64,000 nt of DNA from Agromyces sp. H17E-10 (GTDB taxonomy: Bacteria > Actinomycetota > Actinomycetes > Actinomycetales > Microbacteriaceae). Every line of letters begins with the position of its first letter. Position 1 is the first letter of the stretch. The notes under the pieces were generated by a model. The model did no database searches, was not told where the DNA came from, and worked only from the letters and a program-made list of their open reading frames with translations. Positions 8,494 to 16,489 of this stretch are shown one piece after another. The stretch lies in assembly GCF_022919715.1 (NCBI RefSeq), contig NZ_CP095042.1:124001-188000 (forward strand), in the 5' to 3' direction. Position numbers and translations under genes: made by a program.

Positions 8494-8745
8494 GCTCGTC
8501 GACATGGAGATCGAGGTCGACAGAATCTAGCCACCGGACTGCCGGTGGCCTTCACCATCTGCGGGTGCACCTGCGCACCCGGGTGACCGACCCCACGCTC
8601 CCCCGCTGCGGTGGCAGTGGGCTGCTTCGCCGCTCGGCGGCTGAAGCGGCCTCGGCATGTTCGGGATGCTCCGGCGCGACGTGAGTCCGCGATCCGGCGC
8701 GTCGTTCGATTCGACCCGTACGGCTTCTCTCCGAAAGACCCATCC
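8491..8745 (+). promoter_or_regulatory. Leader region of the ABC-F gene: promoter, tiny ORF and stacked hairpins (putative attenuator)
   Basis: A -10 box TAGGCT (8491-8496) stands 7 nt before an ATG that opens an 8-codon ORF (8504-8530). A perfect 8-bp hairpin follows at once (8530-8537/8542-8549), then a 7-bp hairpin (8562-8568/8575-8581), then a long GC stem between 8621 and 8650. The ABC-F start is at 8746. This is the layout of ribosome-mediated attenuation known for antibiotic-induced ABC-F genes; whether it works so here is inference. Confidence 0.6.
8504..8530 (+). CDS. Leader peptide MEIEVDRI
   Basis: Eight-codon ORF, probably translated from a leaderless mRNA (TAGGCT 7 nt upstream). 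Its stop codon touches the left arm of the first leader hairpin, so a ribosome stalled on it would open that hairpin. No homologue can be recognised at this size. Confidence 0.5.
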   Translation: MEIEVDRI

Positions 8746-10353
8746 ATGTCCATGAAATCCACCATCACCCTTCGGAACCTCTCGTTCGAGTGGCCCGACG
8801 GCACCCGCGCCCTCGACCGGGTGAACGGCACGTTCACCACTGGTCGCACGGGCCTCGTCGGCCGCAACGGCGCCGGAAAGTCCACCCTGCTCCGACTGAT
8901 CGCCGGGCAACTCACCCCCACCTCCGGCGCAGTCGAGACGGCGGGCGAGGTCGGCTACCTGCCGCAGACGCTCACGCTCACCGGCGAGACCACGATCGCC
9001 GAGCTGCTCGGGATCGACGGAGTGCTCTCCGCCCTGCGGGCGATCGAGTCCGGCGACGTCGACGAGCACCATTTCGACGTGGTCGGCGACGACTGGGACA
9101 TCGAGGCCCGGGCCGACGAGGCCCTGCACGAGATCGGGTTCGGCGCCGCCGAGCTCGACCGGCGAGTCGCCGAGGTCTCGGGCGGCGAGGCGATGCTCAT
9201 CGCCGTGACCGGGCTCCGCATCCGGCGCACGCCGATCACGCTGCTCGACGAGCCGACCAACAACCTCGACCGGGCCACGCGTGCGGCGCTCGCGGGCTTC
9301 ATCGACACCTGGCCGGGCACGCTCGTGGTCGTCAGCCACGACCTCGAGCTGCTCGAGCACATGGACAGCACCGCCGAACTGCATTCGGGAACCGTCGAGG
9401 TGTTCGGCGGCCCGTACAGCGCGTGGACCGAGTATCGCGAGCAAGAGCAGGCCGCCGCGGTCCAGGCCGCCCGTCATGCGCAGCAGGCGCTCAAGGTCGA
9501 GAAGCGCCAGCGGGTCGAGGCCGAGACGAAGCTCGCACGTCGCGAACGCACCGCCAAGAAGACGCAGAAGGACGGCGGCATCCCGAAGATCCTCGCCGGC
9601 AACCGCGCCAGCAAGGCCCAGGGCTCGGCCGGCGCGATGCGCTCGACCCTCGACGACAAGGTGCAGGCCGCGCAGGCGGCCGTGGACGCCGCAGATGCCC
9701 GCGTGCGCGAGGACGAGCACATCCACCTCACCCTGCCCGACCCCGACGTGCCGCGCGGCCGCCGCCTCGCGGAGCTCCACGACGGCGACCGCACGATCGT
9801 GATCCAGGGCCCCGAGCGCGTGGCGCTCGTCGGCCCGAACGGCGCGGGCAAGTCGACGCTCCTCGAGCAACTCGTGACCGGCGGCGAGCCCGCTCCGGGA
9901 CGGGTCCACGGCACGCTGTCGACCGAGCGCGTGGGCTACCTCACGCAGCGCCTCGACGACCTCGACGAGACCGTGAGTGCGCTCGACAACGTGAAGGCGG
10001 TCGCGCCCGATCTGGCGCCGGGGACGATCCGCAACCAGCTCGCCCGGCTCCTGATCCGCGGCAGCAGCGCCGACCGGCCGGTCGCGACCCTCTCCGGAGG
10101 AGAGCGGTTCCGCGTCTGCCTCGCGAAACTGCTGCTCGCCGACCCGCCCGCGCAGCTCCTGATCCTCGACGAGCCGACGAACAACCTCGACATCGCGAGC
10201 GTCGAGCAACTCGCCGAGGCACTCGACGCGTACCGCGGCGCGCTGCTCGTCGTGAGCCACGACCACCCGTTCCTGGAACGGCTCGGCATCGACACCGTCC
10301 TCGAACTCGGACGTGACGGGAGCCTCCGGCAACGCGACCGGCTCGACGGCTGA
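8746..10353 (+). CDS. ABC-F family ATPase, probable ribosome-protection protein
   Basis: 535 residues with two ABC domains and no membrane segments. Domain 1 has GRNGAGKST and signature VSGGE; domain 2 has GPNGAGKST and LSGGE; both have LLDEPTNNLD/ILDEPTNNLD Walker B stretches. Between them is a basic, charged linker (KVEKRQRVEAETKLARRERTAKK region) of the type that reaches the peptidyl-transferase centre in antibiotic-resistance ABC-F proteins. The start used is the first ATG of MSMKST; upstream in-frame codons run through the leader hairpins. The attenuator-like leader supports a drug-inducible protector rather than a housekeeping EttA-like factor, but substrate drugs cannot be read from the sequence. 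Confidence 0.88.
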   Translation: MSMKSTITLRNLSFEWPDGTRALDRVNGTFTTGRTGLVGRNGAGKSTLLRLIAGQLTPTSGAVETAGEVGYLPQTLTLTGETTIAELLGIDGVLSALRAIESGDVDEHHFDVVGDDWDIEARADEALHEIGFGAAELDRRVAEVSGGEAMLIAVTGLRIRRTPITLLDEPTNNLDRATRAALAGFIDTWPGTLVVVSHDLELLEHMDSTAELHSGTVEVFGGPYSAWTEYREQEQAAAVQAARHAQQALKVEKRQRVEAETKLARRERTAKKTQKDGGIPKILAGNRASKAQGSAGAMRSTLDDKVQAAQAAVDAADARVREDEHIHLTLPDPDVPRGRRLAELHDGDRTIVIQGPERVALVGPNGAGKSTLLEQLVTGGEPAPGRVHGTLSTERVGYLTQRLDDLDETVSALDNVKAVAPDLAPGTIRNQLARLLIRGSSADRPVATLSGGERFRVCLAKLLLADPPAQLLILDEPTNNLDIASVEQLAEALDAYRGALLVVSHDHPFLERLGIDTVLELGRDGSLRQRDRLDG

Positions 10354-10388
10354 CCAGCGCGCCGCTCGAAGCGCACCCAGACACGACG

Positions 10389-10422
10389 AAACCCCGGTAG
10401 ATCTTGCGATCTACCGGGGTTT
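10389..10422. terminator. Strong hairpin ending the ABC-F transcript; ancestral terminator of tRNA-Pro
   Basis: 15-bp perfect arms (10389-10403 and 10408-10422) around a TTGC loop, with A-tract and T-tract on the two sides, so it can work both ways. It lies 2 bp from the truncated tRNA-Pro 3' end, the place where the terminator of the uninterrupted tRNA gene would have stood. Confidence 0.85.
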
Positions 10423-10424
10423 TC

Positions 10425-10460
10425 GGTCGGGCTGACAGGATTTGAACCTGCGACCCCTTG
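10425..10460. repeat. Distal attachment-site copy: 36-bp duplicate of the tRNA-Pro 3' half
   Basis: All 36 bases are identical to 26944-26979 in the same orientation. The segment covers part of the CCA end, the acceptor 3' strand, the T arm and the variable region up to the anticodon stem of tRNA-Pro. It is not a functional tRNA, as the 5' half is absent. It marks the far boundary of the integrated element. Confidence 0.92.
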
Positions 10461-10693
10461 GAGGAATCAGCCCGCTTCGGGATTCTCTCCGGATGTCTCG
10501 GGAACCCGCGGATTTCCTTGTGTTTACAGGGAACCGGGCGGTTCGACGGTTCCGAGTGTACCCGGATAACTCTGGACGTTCACGGTTGATTTCGATGGGA
10601 AAGCGGTGGGCGAGCGCGATTCCGTCAAGTCCGGTATCCCATTCCGATCGAGGCAGGGAGTCACCAAGGCGTTCCAAATCCCACATCCAACGC

Positions 10694-10870
10694 ATGTCTG
10701 ATCAGGAGCTCGTCAATAGGCAAGACCAGCTCGGTGAGGCGAACAAGCTTGCGACCCACATTGACCAGCTCTCCTCGACCGAGTCCCGTCAGAACTTCGA
10801 TCTGATCAAGGCGTCGCTCGATGCCAGCGTCAATCGGCTGCCCCCGCCAGATCGCGCCGCCATCGGGTAG
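10694..10870 (+). CDS. Doubtful small ORF, 58 residues
   Basis: Polar, helix-prone sequence (QELVNRQDQLGEANKLATHI region) that ends 9 bp short of the convergent helicase stop. No ribosome site precedes the ATG and the frame stays open upstream without a better start. It may be a fragment left by the integration event or a small real gene. Confidence 0.25.
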   Translation: MSDQELVNRQDQLGEANKLATHIDQLSSTESRQNFDLIKASLDASVNRLPPPDRAAIG

Positions 10871-10879
10871 GCCGACTGA

Positions 10880-13576
10880 TCAAACGCTTGTGGTGAGCCC
10901 GCGGCGGCCAGTGAGTAGCTGGACGTCCTTCTTGTTCGTCTTCCGCTCCAGTTTCGAGAGGACGGCCTGCTGTGTCTCTGGGGTCCAGTAGATCTCCAGG
11001 AGGTCCCGCGCACGGGTGATCGCCGTGTACAGGATGCTGTGCGTGACATCGTCCTCGTTCGCCTCTGTGATCACGACCTTCACGGACTCGTACTCGAGAC
11101 CCTGCGCCCGGTGGATCGAGACCGCATATGCCACCTGGAATGGAACCGTTGTGTTGAGAATCTCCTCATCCTCATCGCTACTGGCGAGCTCGAAGACGTC
11201 GAATGAGACGACACCGTCACGGACCCATGTAAGCGCCGTGCCCCACACGGACACCTCGGTCACGTCGTCACGAGCTAGATCCACCTCGAAGGTGATCCGG
11301 CCGAGTTCGCGGTGGATGCCGACAATCGTTCCCTTGAGATTGTTGTAGATCAGCGGACGGAAGCGGTCGCTGTCGTTAAAAACGATCGGGTCACCCACCT
11401 TGTAGGTTGCCGGTCCCCACGAAACCGACTGCTCTGGATTGCTGCTCTGTAGGAACCGATTGATGTTGTTGATGCCGTAGAGCCCGTCGTAGTTCAGACA
11501 GAGAATGATCTCGTCCTCGCGCTGGGGCTCGAAGAGCTGCTCGCTGAGAACCGTCGAGTATCCCGCCCTCGTCATTGCCTCCGCGATGTCGTCCTCGACG
11601 TTACGCACCTTGCCCCAGAGCCCCAGAAGTCCTTCATTCGTCGTGCGCCATGGCGTCATCAGTTCAAATACCGAGCCCTGCGGCACGAAGGAGCGGAGCA
11701 GACCGAACCAGTTTCCGAACTGGATAGCCTCGATCTGGTAGACGTCACCAACGAACACGAGCTGCTTGAAACGGGTGCCGGCGAGCATCTTGAGCAGGTC
11801 TTCATTGCTCACTGTCGAGGACTCGTCGACCACGACTAGGTCATATTCCGGATCGCCGCCGGTGCGCCAGTTGTGGCTCGCGATGGTGCGGAAGTCCGCC
11901 TCTACCTCAACCCTGCGCTTGAGGTTGTCCACTGCGGGATGGGTGTTGGCTAAGAACAACATCCGGCCACCCTCGAAGTACTGCGCGATGTGATTAACCA
12001 TTGTGGACTTACCCGTGCCAGCGGCACCGTAAACCAGGGCCACTCGCGATTCAGCGAACAGAGTGCGCATCGCACGAAGCTTGAGCTCGTCGTCGAGCGG
12101 TTCGGCAAGCCCGTCCAGCCAGGCGTCGACGTCCGTCTCCCAATCGGGCACGCCGTCCGTCGTGAAGCTCTGTACCTTCTCGATGATGTCGACGACATCA
12201 TTCTCGTACCCCCGGACGAATACATGCCCGCGATCCACGTCCAGGCATCGGGCACGGTGTTTGTAGTACAGGGCCGTGTTGTGGTCGCGAATAAGGGCAG
12301 TGACGTCTCCCAGCGGCTCGAGATCCGACAGTGGGGTGTAGAGCATCCCGCGTTGGTCGACGTTGTTCTTCACCCTGCGAGCGAGCAACTCGTGGGTGCG
12401 GCCCGTTAGATCGAGCGCTTCGACGAGATCCCAGTACCGCGGATTATGCTTCGGGAGTGACGTGCAGAAGGGCATCTCGTCGAACGGAATGCAGCCCCAC
12501 TGGAGCTTCAGCCCCGACAAGCGAGGACAATCCTCGGGCGCGTACTGCTGACGGATCCAGAGATTCCTCATCCGCAGCATTAGGTACCGGAGCACCACGT
12601 GGCCGGGCGCTCGGTTCGCTACGACTTCCCGCACGTTGTCCAGGATCGGGAAGATCCGCGGCGATCGGGCTTGCTCTGTGGCCCAAGTCTTGATCTGCAC
12701 ATATGACGCAGCTGGGAGATCCACCAGCTCAACGAGGGACGAACCTGTGGTCGTCAGGTACTGCATCAGGCGCTGGTACTCGGTACTTCCCGTGCCAACG
12801 TTGGTTCGAGGGCCAAAGAAGCGGGCGAAGTTGTTCAGCTCACAAGGCCGAATAGACACTGCCCAAGATCGAATCACGATGATCGGCATCGTCCGGCCGA
12901 GCACATCGATCGCGTCCGGCCGCAGGGTCAGTCTCGCCGCGTACTTGTCACTAATGTCCTGGTCGGTGAAAGCGATAATTCGGTCGAACTTGCTGACGCG
13001 ATCCGTCGGATTAGAAAACGTGACTTCGTAGTAGATCTGCCCGTCGACGAAGAAGGGACGGGTCTTCTGGACGTAGTAGCGGGAAGACGAATCACCGGTG
13101 GTAGGGAGCCCCCGGACAGCAATGATTCGCTCAGCGATCTTCTGGTGATACTCCTGAAGTGAATGGTCCTGATCGAGCGGAAATGACTCCAGATTGTGAA
13201 GCACCGACATTCCGAACTGGTCGCGGACGAATGTTCGCAGCCGGTAGAGGTGCTCGTAGTACTTCAGCATCAAACGTTCGGATCCATCGCCCTCGAAGGT
13301 GTAGTGCGACGCGCTGGGCTGCAGCATCCGGTGGAAGCGAGCCAGAAAGCTGAGACGTCCGTTAGAACGAACATGCGCCAAACCGGCCTCGATCGCAGCG
13401 TGATTGTGCTCCCTCTCGCCGGTGCCGCTGTGCACGCGTACCGCCACACCTTCAACGAGATTGCGCAGTTGAGACAGCATGTTCTGCGAGAGTAGGCCGC
13501 GGTCGTCCGAAAGCGCGTCGATGTTCGCGACGATTGCCCCATCGGTATCGCCGATATGTCTATCAACCGTGCTCAT
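10880..13576 (-). CDS. RecD-like SF1 DNA helicase, last gene of the extended Qat operon
   Basis: 898-residue protein. Residues 1-500 have no motif I recognise, apart from a likely alpha/beta domain. The C-terminal half is an SF1B helicase: Walker A YGAAGTGKST (516-525), DLVVVDESS (Walker B, D584-E585), VGDVYQIEAI (motif III, about 609-618), a UvrD_C_2-like VAYAVSIHRAQGLEYESV (815-832) and YTAITRARDLL (motif VI, 850-860). The ATG at 13576 overlaps the QatD stop (ATGA), so it is translationally coupled to the Qat genes; an upstream start would bury QatD. Not one of the four standard Qat components; probable accessory or alternative effector that unwinds or translocates on DNA. Confidence 0.85.
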   Translation of the reverse strand: MSTVDRHIGDTDGAIVANIDALSDDRGLLSQNMLSQLRNLVEGVAVRVHSGTGEREHNHAAIEAGLAHVRSNGRLSFLARFHRMLQPSASHYTFEGDGSERLMLKYYEHLYRLRTFVRDQFGMSVLHNLESFPLDQDHSLQEYHQKIAERIIAVRGLPTTGDSSSRYYVQKTRPFFVDGQIYYEVTFSNPTDRVSKFDRIIAFTDQDISDKYAARLTLRPDAIDVLGRTMPIIVIRSWAVSIRPCELNNFARFFGPRTNVGTGSTEYQRLMQYLTTTGSSLVELVDLPAASYVQIKTWATEQARSPRIFPILDNVREVVANRAPGHVVLRYLMLRMRNLWIRQQYAPEDCPRLSGLKLQWGCIPFDEMPFCTSLPKHNPRYWDLVEALDLTGRTHELLARRVKNNVDQRGMLYTPLSDLEPLGDVTALIRDHNTALYYKHRARCLDVDRGHVFVRGYENDVVDIIEKVQSFTTDGVPDWETDVDAWLDGLAEPLDDELKLRAMRTLFAESRVALVYGAAGTGKSTMVNHIAQYFEGGRMLFLANTHPAVDNLKRRVEVEADFRTIASHNWRTGGDPEYDLVVVDESSTVSNEDLLKMLAGTRFKQLVFVGDVYQIEAIQFGNWFGLLRSFVPQGSVFELMTPWRTTNEGLLGLWGKVRNVEDDIAEAMTRAGYSTVLSEQLFEPQREDEIILCLNYDGLYGINNINRFLQSSNPEQSVSWGPATYKVGDPIVFNDSDRFRPLIYNNLKGTIVGIHRELGRITFEVDLARDDVTEVSVWGTALTWVRDGVVSFDVFELASSDEDEEILNTTVPFQVAYAVSIHRAQGLEYESVKVVITEANEDDVTHSILYTAITRARDLLEIYWTPETQQAVLSKLERKTNKKDVQLLTGRRGLTTSV

Positions 13577-14358
13577 CGTTCGCCCTTTCGCGCCGCGTCC
13601 ACCATGCGCTGGACAGGAGTGGGGAGGAGGCGCGCAACGTCCGTCGCATCGACCAGACGGGCGAAGTTGGCCCACACTTCCGCACGAAGCTCAGTGGCAC
13701 CTGGAAGGCCATAGATCTTCGCGAGCCCGGCTTCTACGTCGGCCATTGCCCCCGGCTGTCGAGGGCTGGGCGACGAGCGATCCCCTGATGGGTGATCCGT
13801 CTCAGTAAGCAGACGATCGAGTGGGACGTGCGCGATGTCATCCGGATAGCCAAGGCCGGCCGCGTTAATCGAGAACCAGCACCCGAGCTCAACGGCGCGT
13901 TTGGTCTGCGCCGCTGTGCCACGCCACCAGTGCAACACCACACCGTTCGCCGGATGAGTGGCGATGAGGTCGAGCACAGCATCGACGGCACCTGAGCTGT
14001 GCACGGAGGCGATACGTGGCACCCCGACGAGCGCTGCCAACATCGACCCCAACACCGACTGTTGTGCGTCCATCGGAGTCTTGGAACGACGCTCGAGACC
14101 GATCTCGCTCACGAATGCGGTGTGCCCGATCAGTTCCTGGAACTGTTCAGCACTAAAGCCGTTGATCGCTGCAGGCACTCCCGGATGGCAGCCGACACCC
14201 CACACCGTCACCGCATCTGTGCGAGTCAACACCTTGGAAAATTCGTCGAGGGAGCGGGTGGCTGCAAAGACCACAGCGCCGAGCTGCTCGAGCTGGCGGA
14301 CTGAAGCCGATGGCGCGACATGCGCATGCATGTCCAGCGGTGGAAGCGCCGGGCTCAT
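13573..14358 (-). CDS. qatD: QatD, TatD-like metal-dependent nuclease
   Basis: 261-residue TatD-family hydrolase, fourth component of the QatABCD anti-phage system, predicted metal-dependent DNase. Metal ligands are in place: HAH at residues 11-13, GCHP near 57-60, the Glu in VSEIGLE near 85, His in IASVHSSG and the Asp in LLTETDHP near 185. Slightly N-terminally compact compared with E. coli TatD, as usual for Qat versions. ATG overlaps the QatC stop by 4 nt and its own stop overlaps the helicase start, so it is translated from a coupled operon. Confidence 0.88.
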   Translation of the reverse strand: MSPALPPLDMHAHVAPSASVRQLEQLGAVVFAATRSLDEFSKVLTRTDAVTVWGVGCHPGVPAAINGFSAEQFQELIGHTAFVSEIGLERRSKTPMDAQQSVLGSMLAALVGVPRIASVHSSGAVDAVLDLIATHPANGVVLHWWRGTAAQTKRAVELGCWFSINAAGLGYPDDIAHVPLDRLLTETDHPSGDRSSPSPRQPGAMADVEAGLAKIYGLPGATELRAEVWANFARLVDATDVARLLPTPVQRMVDAARKGER

Positions 14359-15653
14359 CCGACGAGACCCCGCAGTTCCTCAATGCCTCGGGCGCAGAGG
14401 TCGAGCGCCTCTCTCGCTGGGTAGTCAGCCGGAAGCGACATGGTCATGACGTCGCTGGCACGCACGCCACGATCGACGAAGTCTCGTACCGGTTCAATGA
14501 TCGACTTCTGCGCCACGAAGCCGGCATAGCGTCCAGTTGGGTCTTCGGCAAGGTACACCGTGACGTCCGGAACGCCCGACGCGACGAAAGCGGAGCGGCG
14601 AACCAGACAACCGAAACAGACGCCGCAGGAGGATCCCCCGGGCGCCCCTTCGAAGCGGGCATCGGTGTGGGAGCACGAGTTCGTCGAACTCAGATAGAGC
14701 GATGCCACGTTGACCCCCAGAGCTTCACGCACCAGACCGTACATCTCGCCCTTGGTAAGACGCTCGAACGGGTTATGAATGGTGCCGTGCCCGCCAACGT
14801 TGCCCATCAAGGCACTTAGGTCGCGAAGGAACCGAGGATGCGTGGTGTGGGTCGAAAGGCTCCCGCGTCGATCGGGACCGAGCGGTGGATTGAGTGACGC
14901 GAACCCGTTCTCCGCGATCCAGAGGGGCGATCTCGCCTGTTCGGCCACCGCAAGTCCGAGAGCCAGAAAGAGGAGCGACCTCGAGCGGGTCGACGACTCG
15001 TCGCGGAATCGGGTCCCGTCGAGACGCTTGGCCTTGCGATGAACATGGAAGCGATGGTGTACAACATCGATGCCAGAGACGATGTCTGTGATTGAAGTGA
15101 CGAGCGCCCGTTGGGTCGGCGAAATAGCATTGGAGCTGAAGTGTGAAACGGTGGACAAGGAACCATTGGCCCCAAGCTCGAGCGCCGACATGATCGCTCC
15201 GACCGCAGAGTCCGCACCGCCGCTCAGGAGAATCGTTCGATCGCGCCGCTGCTGCCCGGTGTCCAGCGACGGATTGCCAGCAGGCGCCTGCGTGAAACTG
15301 AATGCCCACTGGTCTCCCGTCAGGAAGCCGACCAGCGCCGAGAGCTCGGATGCATGGGCGGTCCACGTCGTTGGATCCCCGACCTCGACTGTCATTTCGA
15401 AGTCGCGGGAGTTCCAGTCCGATCCTCCGAAAGCGCGCAGAACCGAACGGTCCGACGCGAGCACGGCGAGGGCGATGCGCACCAGATCGACGTTGAAGGG
15501 GTTAACTGGCCCAAGCGACGCCAGATACGGGTCGACCGCACCGACGAAGCTCGAGCGATCAGAGGTAGTCCAGAGGAAGACCTCATCCCAGTCGCCCGAT
15601 TGGAGGGACGAATCGGCGGTGGTCGCTGAAAGAGTCAGCAGCATGCGGCTCAT
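14355..15653 (-). CDS. qatC: QatC, QueC-like PP-loop enzyme
   Basis: 432-residue protein related to 7-cyano-7-deazaguanine synthase QueC. The PP-loop SGGADSAVG starts at residue 144, and a four-cysteine zinc site is complete at C327, C343, C346 and C349 (SCGVCFGC). It is nearly twice the size of housekeeping QueC because of about 135 extra N-terminal residues, the Qat form. Family knowledge: required for Qat anti-phage activity; a nucleotide or protein-modifying chemistry resembling nitrile formation is suspected. No queuosine genes are nearby, which argues against a metabolic role. Overlaps QatB and QatD by 4 nt each. Confidence 0.9.
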   Translation of the reverse strand: MSRMLLTLSATTADSSLQSGDWDEVFLWTTSDRSSFVGAVDPYLASLGPVNPFNVDLVRIALAVLASDRSVLRAFGGSDWNSRDFEMTVEVGDPTTWTAHASELSALVGFLTGDQWAFSFTQAPAGNPSLDTGQQRRDRTILLSGGADSAVGAIMSALELGANGSLSTVSHFSSNAISPTQRALVTSITDIVSGIDVVHHRFHVHRKAKRLDGTRFRDESSTRSRSLLFLALGLAVAEQARSPLWIAENGFASLNPPLGPDRRGSLSTHTTHPRFLRDLSALMGNVGGHGTIHNPFERLTKGEMYGLVREALGVNVASLYLSSTNSCSHTDARFEGAPGGSSCGVCFGCLVRRSAFVASGVPDVTVYLAEDPTGRYAGFVAQKSIIEPVRDFVDRGVRASDVMTMSLPADYPAREALDLCARGIEELRGLVG

Positions 15654-16489
15654 GAGTCAACTCCGAAAATCACGCCGATGTCCCGGACACCCGTCTCGAT
15701 TGCCTGGGACAGTTCCTGCGCGGTTGCACCGGTGGGACTCAGGCTTGCCTGCGCCGCATACTCCGCGGCTACTTCCCGGATCTGTCGCTCCAGATCGCGA
15801 CGCTTCTCTCGCGACGCCTGCTTCGCGTAGACAGTTGAGGCCACTTCGGTGAGCGCCGTTTCGGCGATGGTGGTCTCGATCGTCTTGCGCACCACGTCCT
15901 CGGGGCTCGGCGCCTGGCCGGTCGGCTGCTCCAGAATCCACGCGACGACAGTGGCGACGATGTCACGTTCCTCTGCATCGGCGATCGAGCTGTCGGCCTG
16001 CGCATCAAAAGCGGCCTCGACGATGCGGAGCCCAACAGCCACCGGATCGCGCAGTGCCTGAAGATCGTCGTAGCTGAGGCCGGCATCGCGCAGCGCGTCC
16101 CGGTTGCCTGAAGAGTAGGCGAGGGCAAGACTTCCGGCTCGACCTGCGGCACGAGAGATACTGCCGACGGAACGAGACACGCCGCCGGACGAGCGGCCGC
16201 CACCGCCACCACTTCGTCCACCACCGCCGGAGCCAGGACCATCAGAACCGCCCCGGCGGCCACGGGAACGAATCAGAACACGAAGGGCAGGCCCCAGGTC
16301 AGGCCGCGGCCGAACGCCACCGCTTCCCGGAGCCGAATGTGGGGACGACTCGCTGGGAGGACCGTCCCCGTCGGTCGCGGTACCGGCGCCATCGCTGGGC
16401 GCGGGAGCGTCAAGCCAGTCCGCGATGTTGTCCCGGAGATCCTTCGCGTCTGCGCCAGCGCTGCCGCCAAATGAGTCGCTAGTTCCCAT
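15650..16489 (-). CDS. qatB: QatB
   Basis: 279-residue component of the Qat system. It opens MGTSDSFGG, the usual QatB start, followed by a disordered Pro/Gly/Ser-rich region with poly-Gly runs (about residues 35-105) and an all-helical C-terminal half. Family knowledge: QatB is the partner of QatC, and its termini are probable targets of QatC chemistry; this is not shown by the sequence. The start at 16489 lies inside the 3' end of qatA (11-nt overlap); a longer in-frame ATG at 16564 would give a 25-residue extension not seen in the family. Confidence 0.88.
   Translation of the reverse strand: MGTSDSFGGSAGADAKDLRDNIADWLDAPAPSDGAGTATDGDGPPSESSPHSAPGSGGVRPRPDLGPALRVLIRSRGRRGGSDGPGSGGGGRSGGGGGRSSGGVSRSVGSISRAAGRAGSLALAYSSGNRDALRDAGLSYDDLQALRDPVAVGLRIVEAAFDAQADSSIADAEERDIVATVVAWILEQPTGQAPSPEDVVRKTIETTIAETALTEVASTVYAKQASREKRRDLERQIREVAAEYAAQASLSPTGATAQELSQAIETGVRDIGVIFGVDS

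Noticed and set aside
10425..10460. A second tRNA-Pro gene
   Set aside because: Only the 3' 36 bases are present; acceptor 5' strand, D arm and anticodon are missing. It is an attachment-site copy.
14355..15653. Housekeeping QueC for queuosine synthesis
   Set aside because: Size and neighbours are those of QatC and no queD/queE genes are nearby.
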